This document shows, piece after piece, positions 27,159 to 34,838 of a DNA stretch of 64,000 nucleotides. The DNA is from Janibacter cremeus (lineage in GTDB: Bacteria > Actinomycetota > Actinomycetes > Actinomycetales > Dermatophilaceae): NCBI RefSeq assembly GCF_013409205.1, contig NZ_JACCAE010000001.1, positions 186,001 to 250,000 of the forward strand, written 5' to 3'. The notes under the pieces were generated by a model. The model saw nothing but the letters and a program-made list of their open reading frames with translations, made no database searches and was not told where the DNA came from. The translations under genes were made by a program, and so were the position numbers. How positions within the stretch are numbered: position 1 is the first letter of the stretch; each line of letters begins with the position of its first letter.

Positions 27159-27164
27159 AGGATA
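27159..27164 (-). promoter_or_regulatory. -10 box TATCCT for aroG
   Basis: On the minus strand TATCCT is followed by 6 nt and then GTG at 27152, consistent with a leaderless transcript. Confidence 0.5.
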
Positions 27165-27215
27165 GGCACCCGTGCCCGGTCGGCGGACACCCGTCCACTC
27201 TGCGGCGCCCGGTGC

Positions 27216-27914
27216 TCACTCCGGCTGGTCGAGGCCGCGGCTGATCGCGAAGCGCGTCAGCTCCACGCGGTTGTGCAGGTGGAGCTTGCCGAGGATGTTC
27301 TGCACGTGGTTCTGCACCGTCCGGTGGGAGAGGACGAGATCCGCGGCGATCTCCTTGGCCGTCATGCCCATCGCGACGTACCGCAGGATCTCGACCTCCC
27401 GGTCGGTCAGCTCCGGCACGTCGGCTGGGTTGGATCGCCCGGGAGCGCCGGCTGCGTCCTCGGGCGCGGCCTTGGCCCGGCTGCTCATCTCACGGAACTC
27501 GCCGAGCACCAGGCCCGCCAACCCGGGCGTGAAGACGGCCTCCCCGGCACCGGTGGCGGTCACCGCCTCCCGGATCTCCCCCGGTGATGCTGACTTGACG
27601 AGGTACCCGCTCGCGCCGGCCTTGACCGCCGCCAGCACGTCCTTCTCCTCACCGCTGGCCGAGAGGATGAGGACCCGGGTCGGCAGGTCACTGATGGCGC
27701 GGCAGACCTCGTCGCCGCGCATCTGCGGGAGGTTGAGGTCGAGGACGAGGACCTCGGGTGTGGTCGCGCGGGTCCGGCGCACCGTCGACGGTCCGTCGGA
27801 GGCAGTGCCGACGACGTCGAATCCGGCCTGGTGAAGATCACGCACGAGCGCGTCCCGCCACAGCGGGTGGTCGTCGGCGACGAGGACCGTCAGTGCGGTC
27901 GGGGCAGCAGTCAT
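27216..27914 (-). CDS. NarL/LuxR-type response regulator (MacR-like)
   Basis: The 232-aa response regulator has a receiver domain with acidic pocket (VADDHPLWRD), phospho-acceptor Asp in VLDLNLPQ near residue 60, and SGYLVK lysine. A linker and a C-terminal LuxR helix-turn-helix follow (LTDREVEILRYVAMGMTAKEIAADLVLSHRTVQNHVQNILGKL in outline, about 165-210). It overlaps the upstream histidine kinase gene by 4 nt (27911-27914), so the two form a translationally coupled pair. The pair and its place between DAHP synthase and glucokinase genes match the Streptomyces MacRS system, which controls envelope genes and development. The target genes here are unknown. Confidence 0.9.
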   Translation of the reverse strand: MTAAPTALTVLVADDHPLWRDALVRDLHQAGFDVVGTASDGPSTVRRTRATTPEVLVLDLNLPQMRGDEVCRAISDLPTRVLILSASGEEKDVLAAVKAGASGYLVKSASPGEIREAVTATGAGEAVFTPGLAGLVLGEFREMSSRAKAAPEDAAGAPGRSNPADVPELTDREVEILRYVAMGMTAKEIAADLVLSHRTVQNHVQNILGKLHLHNRVELTRFAISRGLDQPE

Positions 27915-29098
27915 GGTCCGGAGCCTGCCATGTGCTCCGCCGGCAGGGTGAGGGTCACCGTCGTCCCCCCGGCGACTGGGGATCGCCAGCTCGCGTCCCC
28001 GCCGAGGTCGACCATCCGACCGCGGATGGAGCTGCTGGCCCCCAGCCGACCCTGGGCCGCCGCCTCGACGAGGCGCTCTGGTGCGATGCCGGTGCCGTTG
28101 TCCCGGACGACGACCTCGATGCGCTCGTCATCGGCGTCCAGCAGGACCCACGCCCGCGCGTCGCCACCGGCGTGCTGCTCGACGTTGTCCAGGGCGGCGA
28201 CCACGGCCGCCTCGACCTCCCTGGCCGTCGCGGTGGGCAGGCGCACCTCGCCTGCGGGGAGGACGACCTCGACCCGGGCCGACCGCATCCGGCTCAGGGT
28301 CACGGCGAGATCGGCGCACTCGGCCCGAGCCGTGGCGGCTCCCGCCCTCGGCGGCACCGGGTCGAGCCGCGAGATCATCGTGCGCAGGGACCGCTCCTGG
28401 TCCGCTGCGAGCTCGGCGATGTCCACCCCTTCGCCACCCATGGCTCGACCGCGGCGGTGGATCAGGGCGAGCGCCTGGAGGACGCCGTCATGCACCTGGC
28501 GTCCGATCCGCTCGCGCTCGGCCAGACGCTCGCTGGCGGCGACGGCCTGCTCGAGGCGTTGCTGGCTCTCCCGTGCCAGCTGCACGGCCAGGCCGATCAG
28601 CGCGCCGACCAGGAGCAGCAGGACGATGTTGTGGTAGGTCAGCTGACTGGGCTCGACGGCCTGGATGATGTTGGCCACCGAGACCACGAGCGCGGCGAGG
28701 ACTCCCCCGCGCATCCCGGCGAGCAGCGCCCCCGCTATCACCGGCGAGGCGGCCCAGACACCGGGGACGGTGGAGATCCCGTCCGCGACCGACGCGGGGT
28801 CGTAGACCTCGCTGGTGAGGAAGATGCCGACGCAGGCGATGAGCAGCTCGATGCCGACGGCCAGCGTGGTGGGCCGTGGCCGTAGCGGGGCGATGACCGA
28901 CCAGGTCAGGACGACGATGCCGTAAGCGATGATCGGCCACCACAGGACGACGTGGTCACGGTGGCCGACGACGAGGACCCCGGCGTAGACGAAGGCAAGG
29001 AAACGGTAGGCGGCCAGACCACGCCCTGCGGCGCTGTCGAAGAGCGGGGAGGGGCTGTAGCGACGCGGCGCTGCCCCACCCCCCGGCTCGATGGCCAT
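27911..29098 (-). CDS. MacS-type sensor histidine kinase
   Basis: The 395-aa membrane histidine kinase has an N-terminal domain of about six hydrophobic segments and a coiled HisKA_3-type dimerisation helix. The phospho-acceptor His is in RIGRQVHDGVLQAL near residue 205, and the ATPase domain is degenerate in the N box (ALDNVEQHA) but keeps VRDNGTGI and GGTTVTLTLP. It is paired with the downstream regulator by a 4-nt overlap. The membrane sensor has no large extracellular loop, so it probably senses a membrane or lipophilic signal, as inferred for MacS. It starts 3 nt after the acyltransferase stop at 29102, so the three genes probably form one operon. Confidence 0.88.
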   Translation of the reverse strand: MAIEPGGGAAPRRYSPSPLFDSAAGRGLAAYRFLAFVYAGVLVVGHRDHVVLWWPIIAYGIVVLTWSVIAPLRPRPTTLAVGIELLIACVGIFLTSEVYDPASVADGISTVPGVWAASPVIAGALLAGMRGGVLAALVVSVANIIQAVEPSQLTYHNIVLLLLVGALIGLAVQLARESQQRLEQAVAASERLAERERIGRQVHDGVLQALALIHRRGRAMGGEGVDIAELAADQERSLRTMISRLDPVPPRAGAATARAECADLAVTLSRMRSARVEVVLPAGEVRLPTATAREVEAAVVAALDNVEQHAGGDARAWVLLDADDERIEVVVRDNGTGIAPERLVEAAAQGRLGASSSIRGRMVDLGGDASWRSPVAGGTTVTLTLPAEHMAGSGP

Positions 29099-29101
29099 GG
29101 T

Positions 29102-29914
29102 CTAGAGCCCGTCCCGACTCTCGTCGGACCAGGGGTTGTTCTCGTCCCCGTCGCCACCGAGGGCCTCCTCCAACTCCGGGGCGGCGCGTCCCGGCCGTGC
29201 GGCCTCCTGCAGCTCGCGAGCGCGCCGCTTCGCCCTGGTGAGCAGACGCTCCTTCATCGACGTGGCGTACATGTCGACGTACTCCTGGTCGGACAGCTGC
29301 ATCAGCTCGTACATGATCTCGTCGGTGATGGAGCGCAGCACGAAGCGGTCGCCCTCCATCCCCTCGTAGCGGGAGAAGTCGAGCGGCTTGCCGATCTTGA
29401 TCCCGATCCGGCGGATGTTGGGGACGATCTGACCGGTGGGCTGGGCCTTGTCCGTGTCGATCATGGCGACGGGTATGACCGGCACGCCGGCGGTCAGCGC
29501 CATGCGGGCAACACCGGTACGACCGCGGTAGAGGCGCGAGTCGGGCGAGCGCGTGCCCTCCGGGTAGAGCCCCAGGAGGTCACCACCCTCGAGAACCTTC
29601 AGTCCGGCACTGAGTGCGGCTTCACTCGCCTGACCACCGCTGCGGTCGATCGGCAGCTGACCGACGCCGCGGAAGAAGGCCGCGGTCAGTCGACCCTTGA
29701 TCCCCTTCCCGGTGAAGTAGTCGGCCTTCGCGAGGAAGGTCAGGCGACGCTCCATGACCAGCGGGAGGAAGATCGAGTCCGAGAAGGACAGGTGGTTGCT
29801 GGCCAGGATGGCCGCCCCCTCGTCGGGGAGGTGCTCCAAGCCCTCGACCCGTGGTCGGAACAACAGCTTGAGCAATGGTCCGACGAAGACCATCTTGAGC
29901 ATCCAATAGAACAC
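29102..29914 (-). CDS. 1-acyl-sn-glycerol-3-phosphate acyltransferase
   Basis: The 270-aa PlsC-type enzyme acylates lysophosphatidic acid to phosphatidic acid on the cytoplasmic face of the membrane. The catalytic H-x4-D is in SNHLSFSD near residue 40, and the PEGTRSPD substrate motif near 118. A short hydrophobic N-terminus (MVFVGPLLKLLF) would anchor it. The C-terminal extension is acidic and Arg-rich. The start is GTG at 29914 with an AGGAGG site 6 nt upstream, preferred over the ATG at 29902. It corresponds by position to M. tuberculosis Rv2182c and probably leads the operon with macSR. Confidence 0.9.
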   Translation of the reverse strand: MFYWMLKMVFVGPLLKLLFRPRVEGLEHLPDEGAAILASNHLSFSDSIFLPLVMERRLTFLAKADYFTGKGIKGRLTAAFFRGVGQLPIDRSGGQASEAALSAGLKVLEGGDLLGLYPEGTRSPDSRLYRGRTGVARMALTAGVPVIPVAMIDTDKAQPTGQIVPNIRRIGIKIGKPLDFSRYEGMEGDRFVLRSITDEIMYELMQLSDQEYVDMYATSMKERLLTRAKRRARELQEAARPGRAAPELEEALGGDGDENNPWSDESRDGL

Positions 29915-30023
29915 CTGGTGCCTCCTCCTGATCGCACCGAACTCTACGACACGTCCGGCCGTGCGCACGCGTGCGAGACTGGGGGAAGCGCAGCAGGACG
30001 TCACGGATTGGCGGAAGAAGCAG

Positions 30024-30635
30024 ATGGCCGAGCGACAGCACCCCGAGGGAGAGGATGTGGATGCGATCTTCGAGTCCATCGTCGCCCGGTGGGACGAGAC
30101 CCCGCACGAGGGGCCGGCCACCGGCGCATCGACGGTGACCGAGGGTCCATCCGACACCCCCGCCACCCCGCCTCGCCGCCAGTCGACCGGTGACGTCCGG
30201 CTGCCCCCACCTGCGGCACGACGGGGACCGGCCCAGTCCACCGGCGACGTCGACGTCCCGATGCCCGGCCGGGGTGGCCGGCCGCGTGAGCCGGAGGTCC
30301 CCGAGCCGGTGCCGTGGCGCACCGACCCGACCAACTCCGTCGCGGACGCGCTGTTGGGCAACGACGACGGTTTCCTCGGCGATGCCGACGAGGACGAGGG
30401 CTTCACTCCGCCCCCACCGGCCCCGTTGCCTCCGTGGGGCGACCGCCTGTTCTGGGGGGCGATGGTCGGTCTCGTCCTCGGTCCGCTGGGGCTGTTGTGG
30501 ATCGTGCTCACGCGTTCGAGCGGCTTCTGGTCGACGACGATCGTCATCGCGCTGATCCTCGGGGGCTTCGCGTGCCTCGTGCTGCGCCAGCCGACGGACC
30601 GCGGCTACGACCCCGACGACGGCGCCCGCGTCTGA
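30024..30635 (+). CDS. Hypothetical membrane protein with acidic/proline-rich N-terminus
   Basis: I do not recognise this 203-aa protein. Residues 1-135 are hydrophilic, rich in Pro, Asp, Glu and Arg, with two nearly identical short segments (RRQSTGDVRLP and AQSTGDVDVP). Two membrane helices follow (WGAMVGLVLGPLGLLWIVL near 150 and TTIVIALILGGFACLVL near 175), with a short charged tail. This suggests a cytoplasmic disordered arm on a membrane hairpin. The ATG at 30024 follows a GGAAG site; an earlier in-frame GTG at 29961 is possible. It diverges from the acyltransferase gene and converges on the sugar kinase genes. Confidence 0.65.
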   Translation: MAERQHPEGEDVDAIFESIVARWDETPHEGPATGASTVTEGPSDTPATPPRRQSTGDVRLPPPAARRGPAQSTGDVDVPMPGRGGRPREPEVPEPVPWRTDPTNSVADALLGNDDGFLGDADEDEGFTPPPPAPLPPWGDRLFWGAMVGLVLGPLGLLWIVLTRSSGFWSTTIVIALILGGFACLVLRQPTDRGYDPDDGARV

Positions 30636-30666
30636 CGGTGGGGGCGCGCCGCATCGAGACCATCCG

Positions 30667-30692
30667 GCCGAGGGCTCGGGTCAGCCCTCGGC
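30667..30692. terminator. Terminator hairpin overlapping the sugar kinase stop codon
   Basis: The 10-bp arms GCCGAGGGCT (30667-30676) and AGCCCTCGGC (30683-30692) surround the 6-nt loop, placing the stop codon of the convergent kinase gene in the hairpin. Confidence 0.75.
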
Positions 30693-31649
30693 ACCCAGCG
30701 TGGCCGCACCGATGAGCCCGGCGTCGGGACCGAAGCGTGCGGTGACGATCCGCGCGGCCGGTCGGTAACCGCGTCCGGCCAGTTGTCGCGAGAAGGTGTC
30801 GCGCGCAGGGCCCAGGAGCAGGTCCTCCGCAGCGCTCACTCCCCCACCGACGATGAAGACCTCGGGGTCCAGCGCGGCCGCGAGGTCGGCGATGCCGACC
30901 CCGAGCCAGTGGCCGATCTCGGCGAGCAGCTCGATGGCCGTCGCGTCGCCCTCCTTGGCCGCGTCGGTGATGCGCGGCCCGGTCAGGTCCTCGACGTCAC
31001 CGCCGACGTGGGCGATCAGGTCGGCCGCCATCGGGGAGTTGGCCATCGCCAGGCCCCGAGCCTCGCGCACGAGAGCATTGCCGGAGGAGTACTGCTCCCA
31101 GCAGCCGCGGTTGCCGCACTCGCACCGCTGGCCACCCGGCACGACCTGCATGTGCCCGAACTCGCCGGCGATCCCGTAGCGCCCACGCACCAGGTGGCCG
31201 CCGACGAGGACGGCGCCGCCGATGCCGGTGCCCAGGGTGATCATCACGGCGTGCGTGACCCCGCGCGCAGCGCCGAATCGGTACTCGGCCCACAGTGCGG
31301 CGTTGGCATCGTTCTCGATGACGATCGGCAGGTCGATGCGCTTGCCGAGGGACTCGCGCAGCGGCTCGTTGCGCCAGGACAGGTGCGGCGCGAAGACGAC
31401 GGTCGCCCGGTCGGCGGCCACGAAGCCGGCGGCGCCGACACCGACCGTGGCCGGCGGCTCGACCCCCGCCTCATCCGCGAGCGCGAGCAGCTCCTCGAAG
31501 ACCTCGACGATCGTGTCCTCGACGATGCGCGGCGCGTTGGAACGGTCCGGGGTGTCGCGTCGGGTGCGCACGAGGATCCGGCCGTCGTCGTCCAGGACGC
31601 CGCCGGAGACCTTCGTCCCTCCGATGTCGATGCCGACGCGCGTGCTCAC
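30681..31649 (-). CDS. ROK-family glucokinase, copy 1
   Basis: The 322-aa sugar kinase has the ROK ATP-binding opening GIDIGGTKVSGGVLDDDG and the catalytic Asp in IENDANAALWAEYR near residue 105. The structural zinc motif CECGNRGCWEQY lies near 170. It also has GHMQVVPGG and the C-terminal VGGGVSAA adenosine motif. Length and motifs suit glucokinases of the GlkA type, which phosphorylate glucose in the cytosol and often mediate carbon catabolite control in actinobacteria. It has no HTH, so it is an enzyme and not a ROK repressor. Its GTG overlaps the stop of copy 2 by 4 nt, so both are coupled. Confidence 0.9.
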   Translation of the reverse strand: MSTRVGIDIGGTKVSGGVLDDDGRILVRTRRDTPDRSNAPRIVEDTIVEVFEELLALADEAGVEPPATVGVGAAGFVAADRATVVFAPHLSWRNEPLRESLGKRIDLPIVIENDANAALWAEYRFGAARGVTHAVMITLGTGIGGAVLVGGHLVRGRYGIAGEFGHMQVVPGGQRCECGNRGCWEQYSSGNALVREARGLAMANSPMAADLIAHVGGDVEDLTGPRITDAAKEGDATAIELLAEIGHWLGVGIADLAAALDPEVFIVGGGVSAAEDLLLGPARDTFSRQLAGRGYRPAARIVTARFGPDAGLIGAATLGAEG

Positions 31650-32608
31650 GCGGTGGACTCCCGGGCCAGGGCGGCGGCACCGACGAGCCCCGCGTCGTTG
31701 CCGAGGGCGGCGACCACGATGGTCGGCGACGGGCGATGGCCCCGCCCGATGAGGTGCGCGGCAAAGGCTTCCGTGGTCGGCCCGATCAGGAGTGCACCGG
31801 TGTCGGCGACTCCCCCGCCGATGACCACGACGGCCGGGTCGACGACAGCGCACACCGAGGCCAGGCCCTCGCCCAGGCGGGCCCCGAGCTGGGCGAAGAG
31901 CGCGACCGCGCCCTCGTCCCCGGCACGGGCCAGCTCGGTCACGTCCTGGCCGGTGAGCGCCTCGGGGGTGCCGCCGCAGCGGTGGCGCAGGCCGGCCCCC
32001 TTCGCCTCACCGGAGGCGATGAGCTCTCGGGCGTACCGCTCCAGGGCGGTCCCGGAGGCGTAGACCTCGAGGCAACCGTCGTTGCCGCAGCCGCAGCGCG
32101 GGCCGTTGGGGTCGATGGTGATGTGCCCGATCTCGCCGCCGATGCCGAAGGCACCTCGCAGGAGCCGGTCGTCGATGATGCATCCGCCGCCGATGCCGGT
32201 GCCGACAGTGGCCAGCAGCATGTCGTTGCAGTCGATGCCGGCACCGAAGCGGTACTCGCCCCACGCGGCGGCGTTGGCATCGTTCTCCAGGACGACGTCG
32301 TGCCCGGTGCGCTGCCGGATCTCCGCAGCGACGTCCAGGTCGCGCAGCGGCAGGTTGGGTGAGAACCACAGGCGACCGGCGCGGCCGTCGACCATCCCGG
32401 CACAGGCCATCCCGATGCCCGAGACATCGCCACCGGCCGCGGCCACGAGGGTGGTGACCATCTGGGCGGTCGTGTCGAGGACGTCGACGGTCTCCTCCCC
32501 GGGGGTGGGCAGCTGCTCCCGGTGGGTGATCCGGCCCATGGAGTCCACGAGGGCCCCCGCGATCTTGGTGCCCCCGATGTCGATGCCGACTGCTGGTGCC
32601 GGGCTCAT
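31646..32608 (-). CDS. ROK-family glucokinase, copy 2
   Basis: The 320-aa ROK kinase has the same order of motifs as its neighbour: GIDIGGTKIAGALVDSMG, LENDANAAAWGEYR with catalytic Asp, GHITIDPNGP, zinc motif CGCGNDGCLEVY and IGGGVADTG. The two proteins clearly differ across most of their length, so this is an old tandem duplication or two distinct sugar kinases. Which is the main glucokinase cannot be told. It is the upstream partner, with ATG at 32608, 7 nt after the stop of a small hypothetical gene. Confidence 0.9.
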   Translation of the reverse strand: MSPAPAVGIDIGGTKIAGALVDSMGRITHREQLPTPGEETVDVLDTTAQMVTTLVAAAGGDVSGIGMACAGMVDGRAGRLWFSPNLPLRDLDVAAEIRQRTGHDVVLENDANAAAWGEYRFGAGIDCNDMLLATVGTGIGGGCIIDDRLLRGAFGIGGEIGHITIDPNGPRCGCGNDGCLEVYASGTALERYARELIASGEAKGAGLRHRCGGTPEALTGQDVTELARAGDEGAVALFAQLGARLGEGLASVCAVVDPAVVVIGGGVADTGALLIGPTTEAFAAHLIGRGHRPSPTIVVAALGNDAGLVGAAALARESTA

Positions 32609-32615
32609 TGCTGCA

Positions 32616-32927
32616 TCACGCCTCACTCGGGGTGTCCAGGGCCGTGGTGTCCTCGTCGTCGTGCACGGTGATCCGCACACCCGGGGAGCGCTGGGGTTCG
32701 TGGAAGGGCGGGTCACCGAAGTCGACCCCGAACGCGTCCGCGACGGTGTTGCTGCCGAACGTGGCACGGGTGAGGGCCTCCGCGAGCATGCTCGCGCCGG
32801 TCATCGCCCGTCGGGCGGTGGCTCCGTCGACCCGGCGCAGGTCCTCGCCCAGCCCGTCGAGGTCGACCTCCGAGAGGATCCGCAGGAGTTGGACGACCAC
32901 GTCCTGGGGCTGCGAGGTGTCATCCAC
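32616..32927 (-). CDS. Hypothetical 103-aa protein
   Basis: I do not recognise this protein. It is predicted helical (VVVQLLRILSEVDLDGLGEDLRRV, then a second helix around ASMLAEALTRATFG), followed by a polar tail with GDPPFHEPQRSPG and an acidic end. It has no membrane segment, cysteine pair or catalytic motif. The GTG at 32927 overlaps the stop of the ArsA-like gene (32920-32922), suggesting coupling; an in-frame ATG at 32945 is an alternative start. By position it corresponds to the small gene beside Rv2184c in M. tuberculosis, but sequence similarity was not tested. Confidence 0.55.
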   Translation of the reverse strand: MDDTSQPQDVVVQLLRILSEVDLDGLGEDLRRVDGATARRAMTGASMLAEALTRATFGSNTVADAFGVDFGDPPFHEPQRSPGVRITVHDDEDTTALDTPSEA

Positions 32928-33828
32928 GGGGCCACACCCTCTCATCAGGGGTCATGGTGAGGGTGAGCACACCCCCGGCGACGCCGGCGCGCTCGATGTC
33001 GCACCGGCGCAGCACGGAGGGCAGCAGCACCCGGCGCGTGCGTCCGGCACAGCCGAGGACGAGCTCGTCGTCGTGGCGCACGAGGTCGAGGTCGGCGGCC
33101 CGCACCCCCGGCAGGTCGATGTGCAGCAGCCACTCCTCGCCGCGGCGCTCCAGCGAGGGCAGGTCCGCGGCCGGTGACACCGGCAGGTTCTCCACACCGG
33201 AGCCGCCGTCGGGGTGGACCGCGGTGAGCGTGCGGCCCATGAGCGCGAGCAGCACCTCTGCGTCGGCGCGGCGGGCTGCTCCGACGGGACCGGCCGGTGC
33301 GGCGAGGTGCACAGCGGTCACCTCAGGGTCGGCGATCGCGGCGTCGAGACGCTCCAGCAGGTCCGCGCCCTCACGCAGGGCGGCGAGGACGGGTGGCTCC
33401 GGGGCGGGCAGAGCGCCCACGCCCTCGGGCGCGACGAGCACCTCCCACCGGGCGACGACCGGCACGAAGGCCGCGAAGGCACGGGCCACCCGCTGCGGCA
33501 GGTCGAGCACCCGGGCGACCTCGAGGTCGACCTCGGCGACGAGCTCGTGGTCATCGCTCTCGGCCTGATCGAGCGAGCGCGCGAGACGCAACAGCGTCGG
33601 CAGCTCCGGGGGCAGCAGCCGGCCGACGAGGTCGGCGACGACGGGGGACGGCAGGTCCAGGGCGTCGAGCAGGCGGTCCAGGTGGTGCTCGATGGCCTCG
33701 AGCACGGGGTCGGTGCCCTCTCCTGCCCGGTGGCTGCGCACGGTCGGGCGAAGGGAGGTGCCTGCGGCGACACGCCCCGTCACCGTGGGGGCATGCTCGC
33801 CCCCACCGACGACGAGATGTGCACGCAC
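32920..33828 (-). CDS. ArsA/GET3-like protein lacking a P-loop
   Basis: The 302-aa protein ends in a small all-beta domain (HIDLPGVRAADLDLVRHDDE, then LPSVLRRCDIERA and GVLTLTMTPD) that matches the HSP20-like domain found at the C-terminus of actinobacterial ArsA-family ATPases. The middle part (PPEL, LARSLDQA, LVAPEGVGALP) is consistent with a worn ArsA core. Where the family has GKGGVGKT, this one reads VGGGEHAPTVTG near residue 7, with no Lys and no Walker A. Length is below the usual 380-420. ATP hydrolysis is unlikely. Position matches Rv2184c. GTG start at 33828, 7 nt after the SRPBCC gene. Confidence 0.6.
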   Translation of the reverse strand: MRAHLVVGGGEHAPTVTGRVAAGTSLRPTVRSHRAGEGTDPVLEAIEHHLDRLLDALDLPSPVVADLVGRLLPPELPTLLRLARSLDQAESDDHELVAEVDLEVARVLDLPQRVARAFAAFVPVVARWEVLVAPEGVGALPAPEPPVLAALREGADLLERLDAAIADPEVTAVHLAAPAGPVGAARRADAEVLLALMGRTLTAVHPDGGSGVENLPVSPAADLPSLERRGEEWLLHIDLPGVRAADLDLVRHDDELVLGCAGRTRRVLLPSVLRRCDIERAGVAGGVLTLTMTPDERVWPRG

Positions 33829-33835
33829 GGGCAGA

Positions 33836-34282
33836 TCAGACCTCGACGCGCTTCTTCAGGTCGCGCAGCGCGGAGTCGACGATGACCTTCTCCGCCTTGC
33901 GCTTGAGCATGCCCAGCATCGGCACCTTGAGGTCCACGGTCAGCTCGTAGACGACCTCGGTCTTCCCCTCGGGCGTCGAGGTGAGGGTGTAGGAACCGTC
34001 CATCGCCTTGAGCACGGAGGCCTCGAGGAGGCTCCACGAGGCGACCCCCTGGCCGTCCTCCTCGACGTCCCAGAGGTACTTGAGGATGTAGGTGTCCTTG
34101 ATCGGGCCGGCGTCGAGGCTGAACTGCGCCCGGTCGGGCCAGCCGTCGCCGTCCTCGGTGAGGATCTCCACGGCCGTGAACTCCGTGATCCATTCCGGGT
34201 AGGCCTCGAGGTCGGCGATGATGTCGAGGACGTCACCGGCGGGTGCGTCCACGACGATGCTGGAGCGGGTGCTGTCGGCCAT
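33836..34282 (-). CDS. SRPBCC (START-like) family protein
   Basis: The 148-aa protein has the START/Bet v1 fold pattern of the polyketide-cyclase-like family: SSIVVDAPAGDVLDIIADLEAYPEWI at the N-terminus, central strands with EDGDGWPDRAQFSL, and a long C-terminal helix (LKRKAEKVIVDSALRDLKKRVEV). Such proteins bind hydrophobic ligands. It matches M. tuberculosis Rv2185c (TB16.3) by pattern and position. The start is ATG at 34282, with TAGTCT 7 nt upstream, so part of its expression may come from a leaderless promoter lying inside the end of the preceding gene. Confidence 0.85.
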   Translation of the reverse strand: MADSTRSSIVVDAPAGDVLDIIADLEAYPEWITEFTAVEILTEDGDGWPDRAQFSLDAGPIKDTYILKYLWDVEEDGQGVASWSLLEASVLKAMDGSYTLTSTPEGKTEVVYELTVDLKVPMLGMLKRKAEKVIVDSALRDLKKRVEV

Positions 34283-34289
34283 GGCGGGA

Positions 34290-34295
34290 AGACTA
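34290..34295 (-). promoter_or_regulatory. -10 box TAGTCT before the SRPBCC gene
   Basis: TAGTCT on the minus strand lies 7 nt before the ATG at 34282 and overlaps the stop codon of the upstream gene; a leaderless internal promoter is inferred. Confidence 0.4.
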
Positions 34296-34649
34296 TCGCC
34301 TACGGCCCTCGAGTCGGTCCTTGATCTCGTGGACCCCGTCCTTCCACCGACGACGGTGGCGCTTCTCCCACCCACGCCGCCCGGACTGCTGCTCCCCGTG
34401 GATGAAGTGGTGGACGATCGTGCCGCCCGGCACCTCCTCCAACCAGATCTCCAACCGGCCGGTGACCTCACCCCGGGTCCACCAGCGCACCCCCTTCGCC
34501 CCCCGGTCCTGTGCGACCTCGCGCTGCAGGCCCGGCCACAGCCGGTCGAGCACACCCGGCTCCTCCAGCGCGGCCCGGACCGTCAGTGGCTCGGCGCGCA
34601 CGAAGGTCTCGTCGACGACATCGACGACTCCGGGGCGTTGCACGCGCAT
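34293..34649 (-). CDS. Small SRPBCC/polyketide cyclase-like protein
   Basis: The 118-aa protein has Trp-rich strands (LWPGLQREVAQDRGAKGVRWWTRG, then LEIWLEEVPGG) and VHHFIHGE. It then ends in a strongly basic helix (RRGWEKRHRRRWKDGVHEIKDRLEGRR). The fold pattern is that of a short START-like domain, as in its downstream neighbour. The basic tail could contact nucleic acid or acidic lipid, but this is only inference. The ATG at 34649 has a strong AAGGAGG site. It leads the operon that runs through the SRPBCC, ArsA-like, hypothetical and ROK kinase genes. By position it resembles Rv2186c. Confidence 0.75.
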   Translation of the reverse strand: MRVQRPGVVDVVDETFVRAEPLTVRAALEEPGVLDRLWPGLQREVAQDRGAKGVRWWTRGEVTGRLEIWLEEVPGGTIVHHFIHGEQQSGRRGWEKRHRRRWKDGVHEIKDRLEGRRR

Positions 34650-34838
34650 GGTGCCTCCTTCGGCAGGTGCGTGATCGATGGGCAGGGACCGGTGTGACCG
34701 GCCGCGGGACGCCGACCACGTTATGGCCTGAGTCACCGTCGGCGTCCGCTGACCGTGTCCACGGCGCGGCGGTAGGCTCGCTGACGATCCCAGCAACCCT
34801 AGGCACGGTTGGCCTGGACGGCGAACGAAGGAGAACTC

